Below the pieces are notes generated by a model. It made no database searches. It was not told the origin of the DNA and saw only the letters and a list, made by a program, of their open reading frames with translations. A stretch of DNA of 64,000 nucleotides from Carposina sasakii. Its lineage: Eukaryota > Arthropoda > Insecta > Lepidoptera > Carposinidae. Of the stretch, positions 1 to 9,944 are shown in pieces; positions within the stretch are counted from its first letter, which is position 1, and every line of letters begins with the position of its first letter. The DNA lies in contig CP053160.1 in NCBI GenBank assembly GCA_014607495.2, positions 4,216,001 through 4,280,000 of the forward strand, read 5' to 3'. Both the position numbers and the translations under genes were made by a program.

Positions 1-40
1 ACATCCAGCAATGGACTGCAACAGGCTGAAGACTGAAAAG
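1..40 (+). repeat. 3' tail of an interspersed repeat ending in the CCAGCAGTGGACTGCAATAGGC motif
   Basis: The first 40 bases carry a slightly diverged copy of the tail seen at about 23860-23890 and 59040-59070. It lies in the intron just before a coenzyme A synthase exon. Only the end of the repeat is inside the window. Confidence 0.6.
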
Positions 41-76
41 GTAGGGGTTAAATATTTTTTTATATGCGCATAACAG

Positions 77-259
77 GAGCAGCTTGACCGCCTAAACCAG
101 CTAGTCTGGCCAGAGGTGCTAAAAGAGGCGCAGAGGAGGGTGAAAGCGTTCGGCGATGAGGGATACCGGGTGGTGGTGATCGAGGCGGCGGTGATGGTGC
201 AGGCGCGGTGGTACACCAGCTGCCACCAGCTGTGGTCGGTCATCATACCGCCCAATGAA
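77..259 (+). CDS. COASY: CoA synthase penultimate coding exon
   Basis: This exon is 61 codons, phase 0 at both ends. The acceptor is TAACAG and the donor is GAA|GTGAGT. Confidence 0.88.
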
Positions 260-908
260 GTGAGTGGGCTAACCGTTATAGTACAAACATACGCCCCCTG
301 ATTATGTAAAGTACGTCACTCCGCGCCCCGCACTTCGCCCCGCGCACACACATCCTCAATTTTCGCTATCGCATTGCTTCGGCTTTGCTACTGCAAATTA
401 GGTTAATCAGGGGGCTGGTCTGACAAAAATATTTATTGTTTAGTTTTGACAAAGGAGATCTTACTTTTACAGTTCTCCTAAATTCATATTTGTGCGATTA
501 AAACTATTAATTAGATTCTATTTGACGGCCATAAAACCCCCATCAACTTAAGCTTGATGTAGCAGCATAAAGTTAGTATACTTTCGGAATAGAGCAACAC
601 GAACTATCAAACAACAATATGGTATTATTTGTGTGTGTAAAATTATTTTGTGTCCAGTGGGCGACCGATAGATGGCTCTGCTACAAACCCTCTTAACAAC
701 TTGATTACAGGCCGTAAAAAGACTGCAAAAACGCAACAACCTAACGGAAGAAGAGGCGAAGAAACGCATCGCCTCCCAACCGTCGAATTTGGAGCAAATC
801 GCGCACGCGAATATAGTGTTCAGTCCGTATTGGAGCTACGATCATACGCAGTCGCAGGTCGATCGAGCCTGGGAACACTTGCAGAACTTTCTGGATAAGA
901 GGAAGTAA
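77..908 (+). CDS. COASY: Bifunctional coenzyme A synthase, 3' end (dephospho-CoA kinase domain), partial
   Basis: The last two coding exons are 77-259 and 711-908. They join in phase 0 (acceptor at 76, donor GTGAGT at 260, acceptor at 710) and end with TAA at 906-908. The 126 residues match the C-terminal part of the dephospho-CoA kinase domain. Recognisable blocks are the RLNQLVWPEV start, the hydrophobic VVVIEAAVMVQARW strand, the HQLWSVIIPPNEAVKRL segment across the splice junction, and a C-terminal helix ending LQNFLDKRK. The enzyme makes 4'-phosphopantetheine into CoA in two steps; this part phosphorylates dephospho-CoA. The P-loop and the phosphopantetheine adenylyltransferase domain lie left of the window. 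The family name is a confident motif-based call; the missing part cannot be judged. Confidence 0.9.
711..908 (+). CDS. COASY: CoA synthase terminal coding exon
   Basis: This exon is 65 codons plus TAA, read directly after the GATTACAG acceptor. It carries the conserved C-terminal stretch with SPYWSYDHTQSQVDRAW. Confidence 0.9.
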   Translation, partial: AVKRLQKRNNLTEEEAKKRIASQPSNLEQIAHANIVFSPYWSYDHTQSQVDRAWEHLQNFLDKRK

Positions 909-1262
909 GATTACGAGACTTACGGCCAATTTCAATACTAGATATCAAAAATATTGTCGGATTTTTTTATTCCGTAATTTTGTACTAAAACAATCAAGAT
1001 TAAATCTGAGGAAAGCAAAAAAAAACTTAATGTCGCTTATTGAAATTGGCTGTTAAGCTGCCTTTACATTAGTGCTATAGTACGTTGCTTGCCCACCTCT
1101 AGTATAAAGGCAGCCTAAAGTTAGCAGGTTAGCAGCTATGAGTCGAAACTGAGTACACTTATCTTCACTTTATCTGCTAACAACTGTAAGACAAATGCGA
1201 AAACTATTCGCAAACAGAAAATTTCCTTAAGGTCGGATTTTTTAAAAGACAAATAAATATTA

Positions 1263-1340
1263 ATAATAAAATGAAAAAAAAAATCAGTGAGATTTGAACT
1301 CACAGCCTCTCGCATTCCGTGCATCGCTAAGACAAATACA
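1263..1340 (-). repeat. tRNA-like SINE head or tRNA pseudogene fragment
   Basis: Read on the minus strand, 1287-1303 forms a 5-bp T-arm-like stem (GTGAG/CTCAC) around TTCAAAT, matching a Pol III B box. A run of T follows immediately, like a Pol III terminator. No good D-arm or acceptor stem can be drawn, so this is not called a functional tRNA. Confidence 0.35.
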
Positions 1341-1482
1341 TAGTTCTAACTGATGAATAGTTTGATGTTGTCTTTCTCTAAAAGTTGATCAAGATAAAGA
1401 CAGCATAACCACTTTATCCTTCAAATATACCAATCTGACCATTGAAAACATCGGCCCTAAATAGAATAAAATATGTATTCAC

Positions 1483-1960
1483 TATGGGTGCGCCCACCAC
1501 CGGGCCCTACACCCTCCACTGACCCTCGGATCTGATAACTCATAATAGCGACAACAGGCACTTGCACTAACTACAATCGCCATGAGAAACCAGACCCGAG
1601 CACCTAGCATGCAAGACGATACATTGCACCATTCCGAAATCAAAAACTAGATAAATAATCTACATATGTTTCGCCGGTGGGTAATTATTTATATATTTTT
1701 AATACTTAGTAGAGGGTAGTTAATTCTGTGTAGGTAATGAGTTGGGTTTTAGAGTTTCATAATAATTAGTGGTTTACTAATTTACTAATTTCTATAATCC
1801 TGAGGATGCCACGGTTGTTGGCGAAACATATGTAGATTATTTATCTAGTTTTTGATTTCGAAATGGTGCAATGTATCGTCTTGCATGCTAGGTGCTCGGG
1901 TCTGGTTTCTCATGGCGATTGTGATGAACTTCCGAATTGTAACGCCTAATACAATTTCAT
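1483..1960. mobile_element. Penelope-like pseudo-LTR inverted repeat, copy A
   Basis: A left arm on the minus strand (1483-1674) and a right arm on the plus strand (1791 to about 1920) are complementary over roughly 120 bases. The right arm carries a hammerhead-like motif at its start; the left arm begins inside it. The right arm continues into a segment with GAACTTCCGAAT and CGCCTAATACAATT, also found next to copy B (24660-24690), so this copy has lost the inner GC-rich part of its right arm. The Penelope assignment is inferred from the ribozyme and the inverted arrangement; no reverse transcriptase is present. Confidence 0.55.
1794..1840 (+). ncRNA. Hammerhead-ribozyme-like motif, all core positions present
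   Basis: In order: stem I strand ATAATC (1794-1799), core CTGAGGA (1800-1806), a stem-II hairpin with GCCA/TGGC pairing (1808-1822), GAAA (1823-1826), a 2-bp stem III with ATAT loop (1826-1833), cleavage-site A at 1834, and the matching stem I strand GATTAT (1835-1840). One extra T sits between the core and stem II. Minimal stem-III hammerheads are known from Penelope-like elements. Activity is untested. Confidence 0.65.
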
Positions 1961-2540
1961 TTATAAAATATGTAGTAAAATCAGCCTATAGAAAATCAAA
2001 TACCCAATGTAGTAGATTTTGCCCCATAGTTGCTTTGATTCTGGATGACCTTGGGGAATTGTGATCAGTCAATATAAAATATTATGACTATATACATTAC
2101 TTTTATAGTCTGACGGCTGTTTTTGATAATGCGTTTCTATATTTAACCATAGGGCATTTAAATAATACAGAGTGAATGAACTATACTATAAATAAATCAT
2201 AAATATTATAAAAAATATGCTTTGACAGCGAACGCATAGTGTGCATTGTAAATGTCTTACGACATTCTTCCTCTCCTCTACGCTTGTTGATGGATGAGCA
2301 TTCATGTCATATTTGGAGTAATTTGTTCTCAGAATAAAAATTGCCGGCGTTCTTGCATCTCTAGCGTCTCTATATGACGTCATGGCCTAACGATTGCCAC
2401 ACGACTCTGACCTCATAGTCCTACCTCCTCTTCATGGATGTACTGCATGCAAAAAAGTCAGTATGGTCTGCTCCCACGCAGTGTTAATGATGTTACAATT
2501 TTGGACCATTTGTTGACCTTATTATGATATTATTTATTTA

Positions 2541-2642
2541 GGGATTATTCCGATCTGGAACCCTATGTTGTCGTGTTATAGAAAAAAAAGGGCGACAGTT
2601 CGAACTTTTTTCCGATATGTCCCCCCAGATTGGAATAATCCC
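2541..2642. mobile_element. Short MITE with 18-bp terminal inverted repeats
   Basis: The ends GGGATTATTCCGATCTGG (2541-2558) and CCAGATTGGAATAATCCC (2625-2642) are inverted repeats with one mismatch. The 100-bp body is non-coding. Confidence 0.55.
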
Positions 2643-4182
2643 GTAAGAGGGCTTTGTCTCTCTTCAAACATTGCTAATTATTATGTCAATTATGATATTT
2701 TAAAGTTGTTATTATTATATGTATAAGTCATAAGTATGTTAGTTACCGGTAATAATAAATTACGTTTTGCATTTAGCTAGATTTAATTTATAATTTTGTA
2801 TGAGGTTATATTGCATTGTATGCTTTCTACAGTGCTCATACTAACAATTCCAAAATATGTATCACTTAGCCATAAAATAATATACTATTACATAATTAAG
2901 TTATAATGTATTTTAAAATAAGACTTATAGTGTAGATACCATAAGATATTGCCAAATCTTGCTATACTTAAGGATCGCCGCGCACGAGCCACAAAGACTT
3001 AACGCTGCCAATGATATATTTCCTGTAGGGCAAGCACGAACTTCTTCACAATCCGTAACGCTATTGTCACGCAAGTAAAATCTGTGAGGTTTTATATCAA
3101 TGCATATACACAGCTGTTTTTTTTTTCAAAATGCCGTAGCCAGAACTTTACGATCATGAACGAGATACGGTACGTAACATAGCGGAGGCAGATGTAAATG
3201 ATCAGTGAAAAGTTGCGGGGCGAGTGGGAGTCGTGGGAGGACGCGGCACATACGTCGCACACTCGCAATTTTCCCGCTCGCATTTCCCTGGCTTTGCATT
3301 TGCAGGTTATATAATCAGTCTGCCGTATCTACCTAGCATATTACATGATAACTGATTATTAGTTATCGCGCGCTCCAGCTACCTTTCTGACCGTTTCTAT
3401 TCCCCTGGCTATCGATTGTGGCCCGCGTGTAGCGACCCTTACATGGTTTTATATTAGGACAAAAGTACTTATGTACTTAGATAGCTATTAATTAGATGTA
3501 GATTTTTGTATTATTGTTGATTATGGGGAAATATATTGCTTGTTACAAAATGTCTTTTTTCATTTCTTTATGAATAATTTTTATAGTCTCTTTTATTATT
3601 TACATTCAATTTAACCAGACAAAATATAGATGAGAATTATATTAAAATAAAAACAAGAAATTAGTTAATGTAAAATAATTAACTCATAACGATTTAAATA
3701 AGGTAAGCAATTAAACCATTGTTCTTAGACATGTCATCAAATTTCTTACATACATATTACAAGTTAGGTTTCAATGTACCCATTACGTTAGTGCATCTTC
3801 TAAATATGTATGTTACCGACAACCTGTATAATCCGGTATTGTATGCAATAACTATTAGGAAATGTAAGTATAATTATATATATTTTTTAATCATTGTAAA
3901 AATAACAGCGATTACCTATATTATAGGCCGTAGAAACACTAAAGTGGATTGGAATAATATAATAATTACGAAATAGTAAATATATCCTCCAATATCCCTT
4001 GATAGATTATAGATATCGGCCATTACAATGTAATTTGTATATCTATCACAAATCACAGTAATAGAATACAGAGCAAAAGTAGATAAGAGCTTATTTAGTT
4101 AAGTAGCCCGCAATGACTAGTTTCGTCAATGAAATCCTGAACTAAGTTACACAAGAGACACTCGTCGACGAAATAAGTCATT

Positions 4183-4293
4183 ATGGTGTCGCCTTGGACA
4201 CGAATTTTGTTTGTGGCAGCCGTACATCTTTGTGTTGTTAATTGCCATCTAAGAGTCAAACCAGACATAGAGGACCAAAAATTTGAGACGATT
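4183..4293 (+). CDS. Ionotropic receptor exon 1 (signal peptide)
   Basis: This exon is 37 codons from the first ATG to the ATT|GTAAGT donor. It is too short to stand out as an ORF, but it gives the protein its secretion signal and restores a true ATG start; the large exon has none at its head. Confidence 0.82.
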
Positions 4294-6331
4294 GTAAGTT
4301 CACTTTTTATGAAGAACTATATTTTCTAGCTAAGTATACAAAAATTTGCCTATAAGTAAATTATTTCAGGTACAAATAATTAAAGTCAATTTAAAAACCA
4401 ACGGATGGGACAATATCCTCTGCTTGGGAGACCTGCCGAATACACTTTACAGTAAGCTCCGCCATCTTGGTTTGTCAATAAGTGTTTCATATTTTACTCA
4501 AGAGGACTACCAGATCGATGATGTGGTACCAAACTATTCTAACTTCATAATCATCAGCTGCAGCAACTTCAGTGAGTTCGGCCAAGGCCTGCGAAGAGCT
4601 TTCACCATTCCCTACTATCATCCTTTGTCCAACACAATCATTTACATCAGCGAAAGACAGAATAAGCAAGCCCTCGCCAAGATATTTTTCATACTGTGGT
4701 TCTATAAAATGAGCAACTCTATTGTGGTTAATTACGACGATTCTGAAAGAATTATGAGAGTGACGCATTATAATCCGTTTAGCAGTGACAAATATAGACT
4801 CCAGAACAACTATGGATGCTGGACTGCTAAGAAAATTGGAATGGCTTTCTCGTCTTATGAAGAAGGGTTTGTTTGTGTCGATGGATGTCACAATGTGTCC
4901 TTGAATTCTAAATTCCGAGCTAACAATCTTGGTACCTGCGTGGGATTTAACACGTACGATATAAAGTATGGTGAGACGGAATCTATTGCTATTCTGAACT
5001 TATTTGAAGATAGAGCAATCAACCTCCACGGGTTCGCACTACGAGCATTCGTGACAGAAGTACAACCATTCCTCAAGATCGACGTGCACGGGGAAGGAAA
5101 CTATACAATACACGCTCGCGACGGAATGGTTTGGAACGTACTATCAGAGCTGATGAACTTTACCATAGACTTGAGTCCAAGTGTAAAAGTGATGAAGCAA
5201 GTTTTTAACTTCGAGGTTAACATACAGCAAATTTACTCATTCTCACACAGAAAAGCTGATTTATTCTTGATCCCGATCTACCTGTTTGACATGATCATTG
5301 TTAACATTGATCAGTCATATCCGTACAGGGCTAGCGGCGTCTGTTTGATGTCGCATCGAGCTGGTTTCGAAACAGTACTCTTTAACGCCAAATTGATCAA
5401 GGATAACTATATGCTTGTCATAAGATTTATCATTGCTTTCTTCTGTATCTGGTTCACTTTCTACATATACGACTTTAGAACGACGACTAATAAAGCGGAC
5501 AAAGTGGGCTTTGCGTTTTCGAATACCGTCAAGAATATTTTATCTATCCCTTTCGCAATTCCATCGACGAAACGAGCATTTCGATTGTTTTTGACTGCGA
5601 CTATATGGGGCTGTTTCGTTTTCAACTTCGCTACTCAGGCAGCTATTGTATCCTTTCTCGCTGCAACAAAGAGAGGTAAAGAGGTGGAAACATTTGAGGA
5701 TGTGATTAATTATGGCTACGACATTGAAGGCATGGCGTCTCCAGACGTGGTCCTACCGGAAACTGAGGAAAAATTTCGTAAGATAAATTCGAAACTGGTG
5801 GCACGAAACGATTTGTTCGACTGTGTTAATAAAATGGCGAATGACAGTCGAAGGTTCTGTCTCATTGATTGCTCTGTCGGGCAATATGTAGCGAGGAATC
5901 AGCTGAAAGACGGCCAGCAGTACCTGCACATTGTTGGAGAAAAGATCCACAGTCACTACCTGAACTTTATCTTTCCCAAGAACTCTTTCATCACGTCACA
6001 AGTGAACAAGTACATGATGATTTTAGTGGAGTCAGGCTTAATAAATAAGTGGGAGCAGTATAGATACCCAAGAATGAAAGGCGATAACCCGTTCAAACAG
6101 CTTAACATGGATGATCTTATTGGTATATTTAAAGCTTGGGGAGGGCTAGTTTTTTTGAGCATCATGGTTTTCATATTTGAAATATTTACAACGATTTTTA
6201 AAGTCACTTACCGTTATTTTAGTCGGCACGTGGCTGCCATTAATAAACGTCGAAAGGTGAAGAAGGATATCAAGTTACTGAGAAAATTTGGGAAGATAAA
6301 ACAGGTAACTAGCTCTACGCAAACCATGTAA
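4183..6331 (+). CDS. Ionotropic receptor (divergent iGluR-like chemoreceptor), complete, 690 aa
   Basis: Exon 1 (4183-4293) starts at ATG and encodes MVSPWTRILFVAAVHLCVVNC, a signal peptide. The GTAAGT donor joins in phase 0 to exon 2 (4370-6331), giving 690 residues. The order is a divergent N-terminal region, a two-lobed ligand-binding domain split by the channel, TM1 (about 384-404), a pore helix plus TM2 (about 426-471, with IWGCFVFNFATQAAIVSFLAATKRG), the second lobe (FEDVINYGYDIEG onwards), TM3 (about 626-648) and a basic C-terminus. These are ligand-gated cation channels of sensory neurons. A short first coding exon followed by one large exon suits the divergent, possibly gustatory, IRs rather than conserved antennal ones. 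I cannot assign an IR number. It is isolated from other receptor genes in this window. Confidence 0.88.
4370..6331 (+). CDS. Ionotropic receptor exon 2
   Basis: This exon starts after TTATTTCAG at 4369, is read in phase 0 and ends with a stop at 6329-6331. It encodes all transmembrane and ligand-binding parts. Confidence 0.9.
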   Translation, partial: VQIIKVNLKTNGWDNILCLGDLPNTLYSKLRHLGLSISVSYFTQEDYQIDDVVPNYSNFIIISCSNFSEFGQGLRRAFTIPYYHPLSNTIIYISERQNKQALAKIFFILWFYKMSNSIVVNYDDSERIMRVTHYNPFSSDKYRLQNNYGCWTAKKIGMAFSSYEEGFVCVDGCHNVSLNSKFRANNLGTCVGFNTYDIKYGETESIAILNLFEDRAINLHGFALRAFVTEVQPFLKIDVHGEGNYTIHARDGMVWNVLSELMNFTIDLSPSVKVMKQVFNFEVNIQQIYSFSHRKADLFLIPIYLFDMIIVNIDQSYPYRASGVCLMSHRAGFETVLFNAKLIKDNYMLVIRFIIAFFCIWFTFYIYDFRTTTNKADKVGFAFSNTVKNILSIPFAIPSTKRAFRLFLTATIWGCFVFNFATQAAIVSFLAATKRGKEVETFEDVINYGYDIEGMASPDVVLPETEEKFRKINSKLVARNDLFDCVNKMANDSRRFCLIDCSVGQYVARNQLKDGQQYLHIVGEKIHSHYLNFIFPKNSFITSQVNKYMMILVESGLINKWEQYRYPRMKGDNPFKQLNMDDLIGIFKAWGGLVFLSIMVFIFEIFTTIFKVTYRYFSRHVAAINKRRKVKKDIKLLRKFGKIKQVTSSTQTM

Positions 6332-7841
6332 AAGAGAATTACATTACGGATACATGCTACAGCTATAATGCTGTATCTGCCAAGGTCTTACCCTTTCTAG
6401 GGAAACACACTTATGTTTTAAGAAATGAAAAAAAAAAATTACTTGAGTGGGACTTAATTTTTTGAAGGCACCTGTAGAGAATTACAAAACAGATAAAAGA
6501 GACTTTTGTTTGACATTTGTAGGTTAGTAGGGAAGATTATGCACTATTAACAAGGTATAAAGGTCTTATAGGTACACTAAGATAAATGTAGGTGATACAT
6601 GTGTCACGCATGGTCTTTACGACTCATCTCACAACGCACACGGTTAATAATATTATAAATAAACTACATGTTTTTATCAAAGCATTTATTATTAACTAAG
6701 TAAAGCTAAGACGTAATTGGAAAAATGTCACAGACTTCGGTAGGTAGCTTCAAGAGCTATCAATAATCTAGAATGGTTAAAAAGACAAGTTCTTAAAATT
6801 CATGCTGTAGCTGTTAAAAATAAGAGCAGGTACCTTCCAAATTAATAGGAAGAAAGAAAATATACTACTAAACATTATATTTACCCGGAGCGGTGGGCAA
6901 GTATTCCTTATTTATATTTACAATGGATATAAAAATAATGTTGAAACTTAATATTAATGACAAAATTTTTCGTCGTCTAAGTTTCGAGCACAAAATTATA
7001 AACTTTTATAAAATCTCTTAACCTAAGTTATAGAGGGCATTAATGGCACTGTAACGACAACTTTAAAGGTTAAAAAGTTATTAATTTTAAGTTTATATTA
7101 ATTGAGTTTTAACAAATAAGCGATTTGCTTGGTCTTCTATACAACCAACTTTTGTTAGTTGGGTTGCTATTCGTAGCAAATGCTACGAACTACTGCTACT
7201 ACATCTATTAGATTGCTACGGGTATGGCGAGCTGCCTAAGGTATACAGGATGTAACAGAAGGAGTATGATATGAATATAGCCCATTATAGGAAACCTACG
7301 AGACTCCAGATCACCATGTTTATTTTTTCAGATACCTAGTAAGGGAAAATTTCTGAACAACACAGGTCAATACTATCATGAAAAAAAAATGTTATTGCGA
7401 GTTTCAAATTTTATATATATAGATACCTAACTGTAGGACCTCTATAGTGAACTATTTTCACGCCATTTCGTTTAACATCCCCCTTTTATTACACTCTGTA
7501 GATCTAAGGGGTACCCTTACCATATGATACTCTTAATATGTATCAAGATTGTTTCCATTGTGAAAGTGAGTGTGTATAGCGATATCTCGCTTACACGGTA
7601 CCACAAAAGGCTTCTGTTCGTACTCGTACCAACGTACTCGTAGTACTCGTAGCGGTGATCGTGGCATTTGCTACGAATAGCGACTCATGGCCAAGAGACC
7701 TCAGATTTATTCATTCAAAATTTCAAATTTAATCTGTGATACCAATGCAAAAATCTCTCAAGATAGGTTATTTATATTGGCTGTAATGCCTTATTTTTAA
7801 ATCTCACCATCTTATTTGCATTTCTGTTGTAAATAAATTAT

Positions 7842-8157
7842 GTAATACCCCGCTTTACGCGAGGGATACGTTTCGGAAAAAATCGCGTTAACTGAAATTC
7901 GCGTATATCAAGGTTTATGATTAAACATATTCAAAATTTAATCTTTGCCATAGAACAAAGTCGTAGTACGGGGAATCCCCAGTTCTTCAATCAGAATGTT
8001 CAGAGGACACGAGGATTCCCGCGACCAAAGGGGAGTTAATGACTAAATTATATTTATACACATTCTTTCGCATTATGCGAAGCATTTAAACGTGAATTTT
8101 AAAATTCGCGTTATAGTGAAACCGCGCATAATGGGGTCGCGTAAAGTGGGGTATTAC
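7842..8157. mobile_element. MITE with GTAATACCCCGCTTTACGC ends
   Basis: About 21 bp at 7842-7862 are the reverse complement of 8137-8157 with a single mismatch. The 316-bp body repeats the CGCG-containing motif internally and has no ORF. Confidence 0.7.
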
Positions 8158-8467
8158 TGTACACATAGATTTTTGTAATGTAGGTAAGTACTTTGTGTTT
8201 TACTTACATGTAATCATAATGTGCAAATGGTAACTTGTTGTACCAATAAAAGTCATCGCGTTAGTGCCATTAACATCCTCTAAATTAGAGATAAAATAGA
8301 GAAATGTCACATTCACATAAATACATCGCAAAATTCCACTTAACACGTAATAAAAACAGCATTAACATCGTATATCATAACGTATGAAGCACCACACCAT
8401 TAATTTCATAACTCCAAAAGTAGATACAGAGTAAAATGTATAAGGGTAAAGAGAAAGACACACGGGC

Positions 8468-8650
8468 TGCAATTCAACTGCAAGTTGACTGCAAAATTGC
8501 AGTCACAATGCAGTTGCCACGACTGCAATGAAACTGCACATAACGTGCTGTTTGATTGCAGTTGTTACACGCCACGTTACGTGCAGTTGGCTTGCAGTTT
8601 CATTACGGTCGTGCCAACTGCATTCAAACTGCATTTGCAATCTGCTATTA
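8468..8650. repeat. Foldback sequence built of CTGCA/TGCAG motifs
   Basis: The two halves (about 8468-8553 and 8567-8650) are inverted repeats of each other. Both are crowded with CTGCA/TGCAG pentamers, many about one helical turn or its multiple apart. No gene family is recognisable in the 66-residue reading frame that crosses it. Confidence 0.6.
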
Positions 8651-9414
8651 TTCTACTGATTGCACCTTGCTTTCTTTATTTATAGGTACACATGAGTAAT
8701 TAATCATTTATGTATGCCTTTTTTATACTTAGGTAGGTACAATTTAATTTTTTTTTACACAATATGACTAGGTTTAAACTAAATAAAAATTGCGTCAATA
8801 ACTACATTCTTGATAAAATAAGGTCATGTTATAAAATATAACGTCCATTGTCATATAATAAAGTAATTTAATACTAAAGTAATTTACGTAAAAATTCAAC
8901 ATTCTTTGTACTCTTGAGAATTCTTTGGGTGACCTCACTAGGTTTAATCTGAAAAGAAAAACTAAATTAATTAAGTAAATTCCCGAAATCGAATAACCAT
9001 AACTTCAGGATAATAGAGGAGATGCCACAAACACGTTTAACATGGCGGGGATAGATGTTGGTTCAACTAATGTTAGCGGGTGTAGTCAGTAAAAATAAAA
9101 AATCGGCTTAATTTTGTGAACTATATTATCTTGTGTTATAAGTATCTATGATATTAGTATGGATAGTTTTAATATGGAAGTGTATTTAAGTACTTATATC
9201 AAAATAAAGCAATATCGTGATCTGAATAATAGCCTGCTTACCAATTCATGAGATTATCGCTCAAACCCAAATTAGGTATTCCGTTCTAAAGAGATTACTA
9301 ATGTATTAGTTTTGAGTAAACGAACGTCAAGAATACCTACGGTAAACAATTTACGTTATTAAAGTAAAATGCAAAGAAATACTCCAGAAGCTTATCTTCT
9401 CTTATCCTTATTCT

Positions 9415-9530
9415 TCGACCTATTGCAGTCCACTGCTGGACGTAGGCCTCCCTAAGGCACGCCACGACACTACCATAGGGAGTTTTTGCCCATAGTCATC
9501 ACGCTGGGCAGGCAGGTTGGTATATACATA
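9415..9530 (-). repeat. Minus-strand copy of the interspersed repeat tail
   Basis: This is the reverse complement of the 58960-59075 copy: the CCACTGCTGGACGTAGGCCT tail followed by the GCCCATAGTCATCACGCTGGG block. Confidence 0.65.
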
Positions 9531-9544
9531 CCAGAAGCTATATA

Positions 9545-9780
9545 CATATTACTAACTAGTGGACGCCCGCGACTCTGTCCACGTGGACTACAGAAAAAAC
9601 AAAATGTCGAAATTATCCGGGATAAAAACACTTTCCCGGGATAAAAAGTAGCCATATAGGCCATATGTTAGTGGGACCTGTCACAATATATTCCTGAAAA
9701 CTGCATCTAATCTGTCCAGCCGTTTCTGAGATTAGCGTGCACAAACATCGATCCGTTACAATTTTATTATATGTATAGAT
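9545..9780. repeat. Common lepidopteran-type interspersed repeat
   Basis: It matches 13610-13840 in inverted orientation, including CCGGGATAAAAAGTAG, CCTGTCACAATA and CAGCCGTTTCTGAGATTAGC. Shorter pieces occur at 20795-20850. It contains a minus-strand AATAAA (9763-9768) that could serve the GPCR transcript. Confidence 0.6.
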
Positions 9781-9823
9781 AGATGTATAGATATACTTCA
9801 CCTACCTTAGTTAGCTTAGTAGA

Positions 9824-9944
9824 CTAGTGTAAGTCTTTAAGCCGGATAGTCTCATCTCCCGAGACCCTGGTATCTTCGGTGGGCATGGTGCTGGAGCGAG
9901 CCATGTCGGTCGAGGTCACTGGTCCTCCGAATGAAGCTCGCCAT
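9824..9944 (-). CDS. GPCR exon 8 (cytoplasmic tail and stop)
   Basis: The GTCCTCAG acceptor precedes a frame that continues LITKR as WRASFGGPVTSTDMARSS and ends RLKDLH then TAG at 9826-9824. A short S/T-rich tail of this type is typical of the family. It had no ORF long enough to be listed automatically. Confidence 0.82.

Larger units (their letters stand above)
909..4182. other. Intergenic region between CoA synthase and ionotropic receptor
   Basis: No coding exon could be supported here. The region holds a tRNA-like fragment (1263-1340), a Penelope-like inverted repeat with a hammerhead motif (1483-1960), a short MITE (2541-2642), and a piece of the repeat with GGGCAAGCACGAAC (about 3027-3075) that recurs at 16300 and 39590. 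The rest is AT-rich and unremarkable. Confidence 0.6.
6332..9823. other. Intergenic region between the ionotropic receptor and the GPCR 3' end
   Basis: No exon is visible. The region contains short palindromic GCTACGAA-type repeats (7160-7230, 7610-7685), a MITE (7842-8157), a CTGCA-rich foldback (8468-8650), a minus-strand SINE or LINE tail (9415-9530) and a common repeat (9545-9780) that abuts the GPCR stop codon. Confidence 0.6.

Noticed and set aside
1263..1340. Functional tRNA gene
   Set aside because: Only the T-arm-like part is convincing; no acceptor stem or D-arm could be drawn.
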